DNA of 64,000 nt from Burkholderia cepacia (GCF_001718835.1 NZ_CP013443.1:682001-746000), one strand, 5' to 3'. Positions 8,970-17,564 are shown, counted from the stretch's first letter. Numbers and translations: made by a program. The notes: a model not told the origin generated them from the sequence alone.

Positions 8970-8983
8970 TGGAACCGGTTCTA
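8970..8983. promoter_or_regulatory. PtxS/GntR-type operator upstream of gntP
   Basis: TGGAACCGGTTCTA with a perfect 10-bp core GAACCGGTTC. LacI-family gluconate/2-ketogluconate regulators (PtxS, GntR) bind palindromes with a central ACCGGT; the published PtxS site is TGAAACCGGTTTCA. The site lies 134 bp before the gntP start codon. No LacI-family gene is in the window, so the regulator would be encoded elsewhere. Confidence 0.6.
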
Positions 8984-9116
8984 TCCGCGGACCGTAAAGA
9001 TAAGTAAAATTCAGCGTCCTGACGGGGTGGGTACCCCCCGTGTTCCGGAGACCTGCATAGCCGGGCATACTCGCAACAACTCGCCCGGTTCGAACAATTC
9101 TAGGAGGAGTGGCCAC

Positions 9117-10478
9117 ATGGGGGCTGTCCAAGGCAGCATGCTGCTCGTATTCACGCTGATCGCGATTGCCGCGCTGATCCTGATGATCGCGCGCTACAAG
9201 ATCTACCCGTTCCTGGTGCTGATCATCGTCTCGCTCGGCCTCGGCCTCGTCGTCGGCATGCCGATGGACAAGATCGTCAAGTCGTTCGAGGCGGGCACCG
9301 GCGGTACGCTCGGTCACATCGCGATCGTCGTCGGCCTCGGCACGATGCTCGGCAAGATGATGGCCGAATCGGGCGGCGCCGAACGGATCGCGACCACGCT
9401 GATCGACTGGTTCGGCGAGAAGAACATCCACTGGGCGATGATGTTCGTCGCGATCATCGTCGGCCTGCCGGTGTTCTTCGAAGTCGGCTTCGTGCTGCTG
9501 ATCCCGATCGCGTTCAACGTCGCGAAGCGCACCGGCAAGTCGCTGCTCGTCGTCGGCCTGCCGATGGTGGCCGGCCTGTCCGTCGTGCACGGCCTGATCC
9601 CGCCGCACCCGGCCGCGCTGCTGGCCGTTCAGCAATACGGCGCCGATATCGGCAAGACGATCGCGTTCGGCCTGATCGTCGGCGTGCCGACCGCGATCAT
9701 CGCGGGCCCGCTGTTCGCGCTGACGATCTCGAAGTTCGTGAAGCTGCCGGAAAACAACCCGCTCGCGTCGCAGTTCGTCGATTCGCACGCGGACGGCCGC
9801 AAGCGTGAACTGCCGAGCTTCGGCATCACGCTGTTCACGATCCTGCTGCCCGTCGTGCTGATGCTCGTCGGCAGCTGGGCCGACCTGCTGTTCACGCCGA
9901 AATCGCTGCCGAACAACCTGCTGCGCTTTGCCGGCAACTCGGACGTCGCGCTGCTGATCGCCGTGCTCGTGAGCTTCTTCACGTTCGGCAAGCTGCAGGG
10001 CTTCAACCGCGACCAGATCCAGAAGTTCTGCGGCGAGTGTCTCGCACCGATCGCCGGCATCACGCTGATCGTCGGCGCGGGCGGCGGCTTCGGCGGCGTC
10101 CTGCGCGACAGCGGGATCTCGCAGCAGATCGTCGAGACCGCGAAACATGCGCACCTGTCGCCGCTGCTGCTCGGCTGGTTCGTCGCGGCGCTGATGCGTC
10201 TCGCGACGGGTTCGGCGACGGTCGCGATGACGACGGCCTGCGGCATCGTCGCGCCGATCGCGGCGGCAGCCGGCACGACGGTCAGCCCGGAGCTGCTGGT
10301 GCTCGCCACGGGCTCGGGCTCGCTGATCTTCTCGCACGTGAACGACGGCGGCTTCTGGCTGATCAAGGAATACTTCGGGATGACGGTCGGCCAGACGTTC
10401 AAGACCTGGTCGTTGCTTGAAACGATCATCTCGGTGCTCGGCCTCGGTTTCACACTGCTGCTGAGCATGGTTCTGTAA
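9117..10478 (+). CDS. gntP: Gluconate:proton symporter, GntP family
   Basis: Inner-membrane permease for gluconate, 453 residues, with about 12-14 hydrophobic segments. GntP-family marks include GLGLVVGMPMDKI, GLPVFFEVGFVLLIPI, GLSVVHGLIPPHPAAL and LATGSATVAMTTACGI near the C-terminus. An in-frame ATG at 9027 exists, but ATG 9117 follows a near-perfect TAGGAGGAG (9101-9109) at ideal spacing and starts just before the first membrane helix. gntK follows after 13 bp, so import and phosphorylation of gluconate are coupled and feed directly into edd-eda upstream. The ribosome binding site is complementary to a C-rich motif of the candidate small RNA at about 25.37 kb. Confidence 0.94.
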   Translation: MGAVQGSMLLVFTLIAIAALILMIARYKIYPFLVLIIVSLGLGLVVGMPMDKIVKSFEAGTGGTLGHIAIVVGLGTMLGKMMAESGGAERIATTLIDWFGEKNIHWAMMFVAIIVGLPVFFEVGFVLLIPIAFNVAKRTGKSLLVVGLPMVAGLSVVHGLIPPHPAALLAVQQYGADIGKTIAFGLIVGVPTAIIAGPLFALTISKFVKLPENNPLASQFVDSHADGRKRELPSFGITLFTILLPVVLMLVGSWADLLFTPKSLPNNLLRFAGNSDVALLIAVLVSFFTFGKLQGFNRDQIQKFCGECLAPIAGITLIVGAGGGFGGVLRDSGISQQIVETAKHAHLSPLLLGWFVAALMRLATGSATVAMTTACGIVAPIAAAAGTTVSPELLVLATGSGSLIFSHVNDGGFWLIKEYFGMTVGQTFKTWSLLETIISVLGLGFTLLLSMVL

Positions 10479-10491
10479 CAAGGGGTAGTCA

Positions 10492-10995
10492 ATGATTCTG
10501 ATCGCAATGGGCGTGTCGGGCGCGGGCAAATCGCGAATCGGCGAAATGCTGGCGGAACGCCTGTCGTGCAGCTATACCGACGGCGACGCGTTTCACAGCG
10601 CGGCGAACAAGGAAAAGATGCACAACGGCATTCCGCTGACCGACGACGACCGCTGGCCGTGGCTGCGCACGATCCGCGCGGCCATCGAGGAAAAGCAGCG
10701 CGCGGGCGAGACGGCCGTGTTCACGTGCTCGTCGCTGAAGCGGTCGTACCGCGACGTGCTGCGCGGCACCGACACCGACGTGCGGTTCGTGTATCTGAAG
10801 GGTTCGTTCGAGGTGTTGCACGAGCGCCTGAAGAGCCGCACCGGCCATTTCTTCGATCCGTCGCTGCTGAAGAGCCAGCTCGACACGCTCGAGGAGCCGG
10901 GGCCGGACGAAGCGATCGAGGTCAGCATCGAGCTGACGCCCGAACAGATCGTCGATCAGGTCATGCTGAAGATCGGCATCGCGCACCAGCACTGA
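10492..10995 (+). CDS. gntK: Gluconokinase
   Basis: Phosphorylates gluconate to 6-phosphogluconate, the substrate of Edd. The 167-residue P-loop kinase has the Walker A motif GVSGAGKS at residues 7-14. The family stretches DGDAFHSAANKEKMHNGIPL, DDDRWPWL and CSSLKRSYRDVLRG are present, as is GHFFDPSLLKSQLDTLEEP near the C-terminus. Length matches GntK/IdnK (about 165-180). It is 13 bp after gntP and probably co-transcribed with it. A perfect hairpin follows. Confidence 0.96.
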   Translation: MILIAMGVSGAGKSRIGEMLAERLSCSYTDGDAFHSAANKEKMHNGIPLTDDDRWPWLRTIRAAIEEKQRAGETAVFTCSSLKRSYRDVLRGTDTDVRFVYLKGSFEVLHERLKSRTGHFFDPSLLKSQLDTLEEPGPDEAIEVSIELTPEQIVDQVMLKIGIAHQH

Positions 10996-11019
10996 GCGCG
11001 GTTTGCGGTAATCGGACAG

Positions 11020-11047
11020 GCAAGGGCGCCCCGCGGGGCGCCCTTGC
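11020..11047. terminator. Bidirectional hairpin between gntK and the TetR gene
   Basis: Thirteen-base arms GCAAGGGCGCCCC / GGGGCGCCCTTGC, perfectly complementary, with almost no loop. It sits exactly between two convergent genes; there is no real T tract, so it acts as a weak or bidirectional terminator. Confidence 0.65.
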
Positions 11048-11704
11048 TCATTCTGCGGCCGGCGTTCGTGTGTGCTGCGCGATGCCGTCGAGCAGCACGT
11101 CGAGCATCGTGTCGTGCACGGCTGCCGGATCGAGCTGCGCATAGAGCGGGGCGGCGGATTTCACGAGCGGGTGGCCGGCGTCGGGCAGCGCGTCGATTTC
11201 CGCGAGCTCGACGTCGTTCGCGGCGCGCGTGAGTCCGCCGGCTTCGGCCGCGGCAAGCCCGATCACGCTCGCATACCAGCCGACGCACACCGATGGCAGC
11301 GCCGCGCGCGGGATGCCGGCGTCGGCCAGCGCTCGATGCACGGCCTCGATGTGTGCGAGATCGGCCGGCCCCGTGCTCATGTGCCGCTGCAGCAGCGCGA
11401 ACGCGGCCGGGTAGCGCAGCGCGAGCGCGCGGTACTGGCGCGCGAGATCCCGCAGCCGTTCGCGCCACGGCAGCGTGGCGTCGACCGGCACGAGCGAGCG
11501 CGACAGCGCGTTCGCGATCGCGCGGCTCAGGCCCTCCTTCGACTTGAAGTGGTACAGCACGCTCATCGGGTCGCAGCCGACCGACTGCGCGAGCTTGCGC
11601 ACGCTGAACGCGGCTTCGCCGACGTCTTCGAGCAGCGCGAGCGCAGCCGCGACGATCGCATCCTTGTCGAGGCCGCGCGGGCCCTGGACGGGTTTCTCTT
11701 TCAT
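11048..11704 (-). CDS. TetR/AcrR-family transcriptional regulator
   Basis: DNA-binding repressor-type protein of 218 residues. The N-terminal TetR helix-turn-helix spans about residues 11-58 (DAIVAAALALLEDVGEAAF ... SVRKLAQSVGCDPMSVLYHF); the C-terminal ligand-binding domain is variable and does not reveal the ligand. A longer frame runs upstream to 11977, but MKEKPVQGPRGLDKDAI at 11704 gives the normal TetR start, and the extra 91 codons cross the operator region. It is divergent from a PuuB-like oxidase, with two similar palindromes between them, so it probably controls that oxidase and itself. The inducer may be an amine, by inference only. Confidence 0.85.
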   Translation of the reverse strand: MKEKPVQGPRGLDKDAIVAAALALLEDVGEAAFSVRKLAQSVGCDPMSVLYHFKSKEGLSRAIANALSRSLVPVDATLPWRERLRDLARQYRALALRYPAAFALLQRHMSTGPADLAHIEAVHRALADAGIPRAALPSVCVGWYASVIGLAAAEAGGLTRAANDVELAEIDALPDAGHPLVKSAAPLYAQLDPAAVHDTMLDVLLDGIAQHTRTPAAE

Positions 11705-11757
11705 CGGTGCGGAACGTCGGCCGGCGCATGCCGAGCCGTAAGCTTGACGAAAGCTTA

Positions 11758-11772
11758 TTCTACACTGTAGAA
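11758..11772. promoter_or_regulatory. Candidate TetR operator, site 1
   Basis: TTCTACA-C-TGTAGAA, a perfect 7-1-7 palindrome 54 bp upstream of the tetR start codon. A near copy lies 19 bp further on. Symmetric 15-bp sites like this are usual for TetR dimers. Confidence 0.7.
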
Positions 11773-11776
11773 TTAT

Positions 11777-11791
11777 TTCTGCGGTGTAGAA
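11777..11791. promoter_or_regulatory. Candidate TetR operator, site 2
   Basis: TTCTGCG-G-TGTAGAA: the right half site TGTAGAA is identical to site 1 and the left half differs at two positions. The centre-to-centre distance to site 1 is 19 bp, close to two helical turns, which would put two dimers on the same face of the DNA. Confidence 0.6.
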
Positions 11792-11979
11792 ATTGGGTGT
11801 CCCGGCACCTTTCAATACGTGCTTTCGCACAGTCCGGGATCCAGGCGGCACGAGCGTGCCCGCCGTCAACACGGGCCATCGCGCCCCCTTTCTCGTTGAC
11901 ACCCATGTGGAACCGGCTGCCCCACCCGCGAAGCCAGACGGCTCTTCGACAGGCGGCCCAAGACCATGCAAGTGCAATC

Positions 11980-13398
11980 ATGACTTCCAACAAGCCTCTG
12001 ATTCTGGACGAATCGCGTTTCGAGCAAACGCAACTGAACATCGAAAAAGACAACTGGAACTGGTGCGATCCGGCCCGCTATGCCGGCGAGCGCCCGGCGA
12101 ACTGGTACGAGGCGTCGCTGTCGCGCTGGGATAACGGCGCGCCGCTCGCGAGCGATGCCGTGTGTGATGTGCTCGTGATCGGCGCGGGGTTGCTCGGCGC
12201 ATCGGCCGCGCTGCATCTCGCCGAAGCGGGCGTCGACACGATCCTCGTCGACAAGCATCACGTCGGTTCGGCCGCGTCCGGCCGCAACGGCGGGCAACTC
12301 ACTCCCGGCCTTGCGCGCTGGGAAGCAGCTGACATGATCGACTCTCTGTCGCATGACGACGCGAAGCGGCTGTGGCGCTTCGCGTCGGCCGAATCGATGG
12401 ACCTGATCGATACGATCGGTGCGCGTTACGCGCTCGAACTCGACCGCAAGCGCGGGCACATCACGGCGGCCGTCCACCCCGGCCACATGAGCGCGCTGCT
12501 GGACGGCGCGGATGCACGCCGCAGCCTCGGCGACGCAAGCGTGACGCTGGCCGGCAAGCATCAATTGCAGGACGAATACGTGCGCTCGGGGCTGTACCAC
12601 GGCGCGGCGATCGATGCGATCGGCGGGCAGATCCATCCGCTCGCGCTGGTGCGCGGGCTCGTGCACGGCTTCAGGCTGAACGGCGGCGCGCTGTACGAAG
12701 GCACCGAGGTACTCGAGCTCGAGGAGACACCCGCGGGCGTCGTCGCGACGACGCCGGGCGGCACGATCACCGCACGCAAGGGTGTCGTGCTCGCGCTGCA
12801 CAACACGACGTTCCGGCTGCTCGACGACGGCGCGGCGACCACGGTGCCGTTCTTCACCTACGTGAGCGTGACGGCACCGCTCGACGTCGACGTCGCGACG
12901 CTGATGCCGGCCGGCATGCCCGTGTACGACACGCAGTTCCAGATCGACTACTACCGGCCGGTGCGCGGCAACCGCCTGCTGTTCGGCGGGCAGGGCACCG
13001 GCACGTGCTGGGCGCAGCCCGACGTCAACGCGTATCTGCTGACGCGGCTGAACACGGTGTTCCCGCAGCACGACGGCCGGTTCGCGCTCGACTACTGCTG
13101 GAGCGGCGTCAGCGACTTCACGCTGAACGGCGCGACCGACAGCCGCAAGACCGACGGCCGCGTGCCGATGTACATGGTGCAGGGCTGGAGCGGCCACGGC
13201 GTCGCGCAGACGGTGCGGATCGGCAAGGCGATCTGCGACGATTTCGTCGGGCGCAACGACGATTTCTCGATGCTGACCGGCATCGACCATCGCGCGATTC
13301 CGCTCGGCCGCCAGTTGTCGCCGATCGCGATCCCGGCCGCGAAGGCCGCGATGAGCGTGATGACGGCGCTGAATCCGGGGAAGATGATCTCGTTCTGA
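11980..13398 (+). CDS. FAD-dependent amine oxidase, PuuB/OrdL-like (gamma-glutamylputrescine oxidase type)
   Basis: Flavoprotein oxidase of 472 residues in the DAO superfamily. An N-terminal segment of about 60 residues (WYEASLSRW) is followed by the FAD-binding VLVIGAGLLGASAALHLAEAG (GxGxxG at 68-73) and HHVGSAASGRNGGQL, typical of PuuB, OrdL and relatives. Related enzymes oxidise gamma-glutamylputrescine or other secondary amines to aldehydes with production of H2O2. No other polyamine-degradation genes are adjacent, so the exact substrate is open. ATG 11980 was chosen over an upstream in-frame ATG at 11707 that would span the operator region. It is divergent from the TetR gene. Confidence 0.83.
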   Translation: MTSNKPLILDESRFEQTQLNIEKDNWNWCDPARYAGERPANWYEASLSRWDNGAPLASDAVCDVLVIGAGLLGASAALHLAEAGVDTILVDKHHVGSAASGRNGGQLTPGLARWEAADMIDSLSHDDAKRLWRFASAESMDLIDTIGARYALELDRKRGHITAAVHPGHMSALLDGADARRSLGDASVTLAGKHQLQDEYVRSGLYHGAAIDAIGGQIHPLALVRGLVHGFRLNGGALYEGTEVLELEETPAGVVATTPGGTITARKGVVLALHNTTFRLLDDGAATTVPFFTYVSVTAPLDVDVATLMPAGMPVYDTQFQIDYYRPVRGNRLLFGGQGTGTCWAQPDVNAYLLTRLNTVFPQHDGRFALDYCWSGVSDFTLNGATDSRKTDGRVPMYMVQGWSGHGVAQTVRIGKAICDDFVGRNDDFSMLTGIDHRAIPLGRQLSPIAIPAAKAAMSVMTALNPGKMISF

Positions 13399-13435
13399 CC
13401 GTGCAACGCGGATCGCCGGCCGCACAAACGAAAAC

Positions 13436-13464
13436 GCCCGATGCGCGATGCATCGGGCCTTTTT
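13436..13464. terminator. Bidirectional terminator between the FAD oxidase and purB
   Basis: Stem GCCCGATGC / GCATCGGGC with loop GCGAT, followed by CTTTTT on the plus strand and preceded by AAAA (T run on the minus strand). It terminates the oxidase and the convergent purB. Confidence 0.88.
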
Positions 13465-13482
13465 CCTGGGCGCGGCGCGGCG

Positions 13483-14871
13483 TTACGCGATCCGCTTCGC
13501 GAGTTCGACGGCCTTGCCGATGTACGACGCAGGCGTCATCGCGAGCAGGCGATCCTTCGCGTCCTGCGGGATCGCGAGCGTGGCGACGAATTCCTGCAGT
13601 GCTTCGCGCGTGATGCCCTTGCCGCGCGTGAGTTCCTTCAGCTGCTCGTACGGGTTCTCGATGCCGTAGCGGCGCATCACCGTCTGCACCGGCTCGGCGA
13701 GCACTTCCCAGCAGTTGTCGAGATCTTCGTTCAGGCGCTGCGGGTTCACTTCGAGCTTGTCGAGGCCGCGGATCAGCGAGTCGTATGCGAGCAGCGAGTA
13801 GCCGAGCGCGACGCCCATGTTGCGCAGCACCGTCGAGTCGGTGAGGTCGCGCTGCCAGCGCGACACCGGCAGCTTGTCGGCGAGGTGGCGCAGCGTCGCG
13901 TTCGCGAGGCCGAGGTTGCCTTCCGAGTTCTCGAAGTCGATCGGGTTGACCTTGTGCGGCATCGTCGACGAGCCGATCTCGCCGGCCTTCGTCTTCTGCT
14001 TGAAGTAGCCGACCGAGATGTAGCCCCACACGTCGCGGTCGAGGTCGAGCAGGATCGTGTTCGCACGTGCCACGGCGTCGAACAGCTCGGCCATGTAGTC
14101 GTGCGGCTCGATCTGGATCGTGTACGGGTTGAACGTGAGCTTCAGGCGGTTTTCGATCACGTCGCGCGAGAACGCTTCCCAGTCGAATTCCGGATACGCG
14201 GACAGGTGTGCGTTGAAGTTGCCGACCGCGCCGTTCATCTTGCCGAGGATCTCGACCTTCTCGATGCGCGCGATCGCGCGGTCGAGACGGGCCGCGACGT
14301 TCGCGAGCTCCTTGCCGAGCGTCGTCGGGCTGGCCGGCTGGCCGTGCGTGCGCGACAGCATCGGCTGGTCGGCCAGCGCGTGCGCGAGCGCGACGAGACG
14401 CTGGTGGACCGTGCGCAGCGCCGGCACGATCACGTGCTCGCGCGCACCGGCGAGCATCATCCCGTGCGACGTGTTGTTGATGTCCTCGGACGTGCACGCG
14501 AAGTGGATGAATTCGCTGGCCTTCTCGAGTTCTTCCTGGCCCTTCACCGATTCCTTGAGCCAGTATTCGACGGCCTTCACGTCGTGGTTCGTCACGCGCT
14601 CGATTTCCTTGATGCGCGCGGCGTCGTGCGCGGTGAAGCGCTCGGCGAGCTGCAGCAGGAACTGCTCGGAGGCTTCCGAGAAGCGCGGGACTTCCGCGAA
14701 GCCGGCGCGCGACAGCGCGATCAGCCAGTGCACCTCGACGGTGACACGGTGGCGCATGAAGGCGGCTTCGGAGAGCCAGTCGCGCAGCGCTTCGGTCTTG
14801 CTGGCGTAGCGGCCGTCGATGGGCGAAAGCGCGGTGAGGGCGAAAAGCGTATCGGGACGAGTGTCGGACAT
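13483..14871 (-). CDS. purB: Adenylosuccinate lyase
   Basis: Acts twice in purine synthesis: it releases fumarate from SAICAR to give AICAR and from adenylosuccinate to give AMP. The 462-residue product is the size of the bacterial E. coli-type enzyme (about 456). It begins MSDTRPDTLFALTALSPIDGRY and contains HFACTSEDINNTSH and the fumarase/aspartase-family signature GSSTMPHKVNPIDFEN with the catalytic loop serines. The frame continues upstream to 15558 but only ATG 14871 gives the known N-terminus. The purH gene, which uses the AICAR product, lies separately at about 35-36 kb. Confidence 0.97.
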   Translation of the reverse strand: MSDTRPDTLFALTALSPIDGRYASKTEALRDWLSEAAFMRHRVTVEVHWLIALSRAGFAEVPRFSEASEQFLLQLAERFTAHDAARIKEIERVTNHDVKAVEYWLKESVKGQEELEKASEFIHFACTSEDINNTSHGMMLAGAREHVIVPALRTVHQRLVALAHALADQPMLSRTHGQPASPTTLGKELANVAARLDRAIARIEKVEILGKMNGAVGNFNAHLSAYPEFDWEAFSRDVIENRLKLTFNPYTIQIEPHDYMAELFDAVARANTILLDLDRDVWGYISVGYFKQKTKAGEIGSSTMPHKVNPIDFENSEGNLGLANATLRHLADKLPVSRWQRDLTDSTVLRNMGVALGYSLLAYDSLIRGLDKLEVNPQRLNEDLDNCWEVLAEPVQTVMRRYGIENPYEQLKELTRGKGITREALQEFVATLAIPQDAKDRLLAMTPASYIGKAVELAKRIA

Positions 14872-15102
14872 GATCGGGCGGGCTTTGAGGGCCGGGTCGA
14901 GCGAGGGAGGGAGAATCCGGCATTTTACCATCGGCGCGGGACGATTCCGGCCGTACCCGGCGAGCCGCCGCCGCCGCGAGCCGCCGCCATGCCGGCGCCC
15001 GCGTCCGGCAGCGCGCCGGGCCGCTTGCGCCGCCGCCGGCCGGGCTCGCCCGCCGGTAGAATGCAGGCTTCTTCCCGACCGCCGCCCGCCGCGCCCGCCT
15101 GC

Positions 15103-16056
15103 ATGGAACTGAAATGGCTCGAAGACTTCGTCTCGCTCGCGGAAACGCGCAGCTTTAGCCGGTCCGCCGAGCTGCGGCACGTGTCGCAGCCGGCGTTTTC
15201 GCGGCGCATCCAGGCGCTCGAGGCGTGGCTCGCGACCGAACTGATCGATCGTTCGGTCTATCCGACGCGGCTGACGCAGGCCGGGCAGATCTTCTACGAG
15301 CAGGCGCTGACGATGCTGTCGCAGGCGCACGAGGCGCGCACGCTGCTGCGCGGCCACGTCGGCGCGCCGGTGCCGACGATCGAGTTCGCGGTGCCGCACA
15401 CGCTGTCGCTCACGTATTTCCCGCGCTGGCTGCAGCGGATCGAGGCGAAGATGGGCCAGGTTCACACGCGGCTGCGCGCGCTGAACGTGCACGACGCGGT
15501 GCTGTCGCTTGTCGAGGGCGGCTGCGATCTCGTGATGGGCTACCACCACCCGAGCCACCCCGTCGCGCTCGACCCGGCACGCTACGACATGCTGATCCTC
15601 GGCAGCGAGCCGATCAGCCCGTTCTCGGCGCCGGGCCGCGCGGGGCGGCCGCGCTATACGCTGCCCGGCACGGCCGACGCGCGCGTGCCGTACCTGTCAT
15701 ATACGCCGAACGCGTATCTCGGCCGGATGACGGAGGTCATCGTCGCGAATGCGTCGACGCCGCTGTTCCTCGATCGCGTCTACGAAACCGACATGGCCGA
15801 AGGGCTGAAGGCGATGGCGCTCGCGGGCCACGGCATCGCGTTCCTGCCGCACAGCGCGGTCGAGGATGCGGTGGCGGGCGGCCGCCTGATCCGGCTCGAC
15901 CGGTCGGTGCGCGGCGGCGCGCACCCGTTCACGCTGACGATGGAAATCCGGCTGTACTGCGACAAGCTCGCGCTGCAGGGCGACGACCCGCGACAGAAGC
16001 TCGTGCGTGCGCTGTGGGACGTCGTGCGCGACGAACTGCGCGAGGCGGCCGGCTGA
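15103..16056 (+). CDS. LysR-family transcriptional regulator (HypT/YjiE-like)
   Basis: LysR-type regulator of 317 residues. The N-terminal winged helix-turn-helix (residues 1-60) starts MELKWLEDFVSLAETRSF, with SRSAELRHVSQPAFSRRIQALE as the recognition region. The C-terminal periplasmic-binding-like effector domain covers about 95-300. The N-terminus resembles HypT/YjiE, the hypochlorite-responsive regulator of E. coli, but the effector is not established here. It is not divergent from an obvious target: upstream is purB on the other strand (231 bp away), downstream gdhA after 221 bp on the same strand. ATG 15103 begins the canonical LysR N-terminus. Confidence 0.83.
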   Translation: MELKWLEDFVSLAETRSFSRSAELRHVSQPAFSRRIQALEAWLATELIDRSVYPTRLTQAGQIFYEQALTMLSQAHEARTLLRGHVGAPVPTIEFAVPHTLSLTYFPRWLQRIEAKMGQVHTRLRALNVHDAVLSLVEGGCDLVMGYHHPSHPVALDPARYDMLILGSEPISPFSAPGRAGRPRYTLPGTADARVPYLSYTPNAYLGRMTEVIVANASTPLFLDRVYETDMAEGLKAMALAGHGIAFLPHSAVEDAVAGGRLIRLDRSVRGGAHPFTLTMEIRLYCDKLALQGDDPRQKLVRALWDVVRDELREAAG

Positions 16057-16147
16057 CGCCGGTTCACGCTGGCGGACGACGCGAGCCGGCGGCCGGCCGA
16101 CACGTTGTCCGGCGCGCCGGATGCCGGGCCGATCGCGGGCGTTCTTG

Positions 16148-16170
16148 CGCAAATCGACCGCAGATTTGCG
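16148..16170. promoter_or_regulatory. Inverted repeat in the gdhA upstream region
   Basis: CGCAAATC-N7-GATTTGCG, two perfect 8-bp arms 23 bp long overall, about 108 bp before the gdhA start codon. The surrounding 100 bp is clearly richer in A+T than the flanking genes. A binding site for an unidentified regulator is plausible. Confidence 0.45.
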
Positions 16171-16277
16171 AAAAATCGCGATCATGCAAGAAACGCATAA
16201 TCGAATAAGCAAACGGCATTGGATAAAAAAAACGGGTTTTTCGACAATGTGCGCACCTGTTGACCGTTGGAGCATCC

Positions 16278-17564
16278 ATGTCTTCGCAATTGCAGTCCAT
16301 CCCGTCCTACCTGCACGCCGACGATCTCGGCCCGTGGGGCAACTACCTTCAGCAAGTCGATCGCGTCGCGCCGTACCTCGGTTCGCTGTCGCGCTGGCTC
16401 GAAACGCTGAAGCGTCCGAAGCGCATCCTGATCGTCGACTGCCCCATCGAGCTCGACAACGGTACCGTCGCGCACTTCGAAGGCTATCGTGTGCAGCACA
16501 ACGTGTCGCGCGGCCCGGGCAAGGGCGGCGTGCGCTACCACCAGGACGTGACGCTGTCGGAAGTGATGGCGCTGTCCGCATGGATGTCGGTCAAGAACGC
16601 GGCCGTGAACGTGCCGTACGGCGGTGCGAAGGGCGGTATCCGCGTCGACCCGCGCAAGCTGTCGCGTGGTGAGCTCGAGCGCGTGACGCGCCGCTACACC
16701 AGCGAAATCGGCATCATCATCGGCCCGAACACCGACATTCCGGCGCCGGACGTCAACACCAACGAACAGGTGATGGCGTGGATGATGGACACGTACTCGA
16801 TGAACCAGGGCCAGACGTCGACCGGCGTCGTGACCGGCAAGCCGATCGCGCTCGGCGGTTCTCTCGGCCGCAAGGAAGCGACGGGCCGCGGCGTGTTCGT
16901 CGTCGGCTCCGAAGCGGCGAAGAAGAAGGGCCTCGAGATCGAAGGCGCGCGCATCGCGGTGCAGGGCTTCGGCAACGTCGGCGGCATCGCGGCGAAGCTG
17001 TTCCAGGAAGCGGGCGCGAAGGTGATCGCGGTGCAGGATCACACGGGCACGATCTACCAGCCGGCCGGCCTCGATTCGAACAAGCTGCTCGACCACGTTG
17101 CCCGCACGGGCGGCGTCGCGGGCTTCGAAGGTGCGGAGCCGATGCCGAACGACGAGTTCTGGACGGTCGAAACCGACATCCTGATTCCGGCGGCACTGGA
17201 AAACCAGATCACCGAAAAGAACGCAGCGAAGATCCGCACGAAGATCATCGTCGAAGGTGCGAACGGCCCGACGACGACGGCGGCGGACGACATCCTGACC
17301 GCGAACGGCGTGCTCGTGATCCCGGACGTGATCGCGAACGCGGGCGGCGTGACCGTGTCGTACTTCGAGTGGGTGCAGGATTTCTCGAGCTTCTTCTGGA
17401 CGGAAGACGAGATCAACCACCGTCTCGAGCGCGTGATGCGCGAAGCGTTCTCCGGCGTGTGGGCGGTCGCGGAAGAGCACAAGGTGTCGGTGCGTACGGC
17501 GGCGTTCATCGTCGCATGCAAGCGCATCCTGATGGCGCGCGAAATGCGTGGCCTCTACCCCTGA
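16278..17564 (+). CDS. gdhA: Glutamate dehydrogenase
   Basis: Interconverts glutamate and 2-oxoglutarate plus ammonia. The 428-residue protein has the size and features of the hexameric bacterial enzymes. Visible are QHNVSRGPGKGGVRYHQDV, the catalytic lysine region VPYGGAKGGIRVDP, and the Rossmann motif VQGFGNVGGIAAKLF at about residue 235-250. NAD versus NADP preference cannot be decided reliably by eye. ATG 16278 (MSSQLQSIPSYLHADDLGPWG) was taken rather than an upstream in-frame codon at 16260. A glutamate/aspartate importer operon lies just downstream, so uptake and catabolism of glutamate sit together. Confidence 0.95.
   Translation: MSSQLQSIPSYLHADDLGPWGNYLQQVDRVAPYLGSLSRWLETLKRPKRILIVDCPIELDNGTVAHFEGYRVQHNVSRGPGKGGVRYHQDVTLSEVMALSAWMSVKNAAVNVPYGGAKGGIRVDPRKLSRGELERVTRRYTSEIGIIIGPNTDIPAPDVNTNEQVMAWMMDTYSMNQGQTSTGVVTGKPIALGGSLGRKEATGRGVFVVGSEAAKKKGLEIEGARIAVQGFGNVGGIAAKLFQEAGAKVIAVQDHTGTIYQPAGLDSNKLLDHVARTGGVAGFEGAEPMPNDEFWTVETDILIPAALENQITEKNAAKIRTKIIVEGANGPTTTAADDILTANGVLVIPDVIANAGGVTVSYFEWVQDFSSFFWTEDEINHRLERVMREAFSGVWAVAEEHKVSVRTAAFIVACKRILMAREMRGLYP

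Noticed and set aside
11707..11979. N-terminal extension of the PuuB-like oxidase from ATG 11707
   Set aside because: The extra residues cross the operator and promoter region and do not resemble the family N-terminus.
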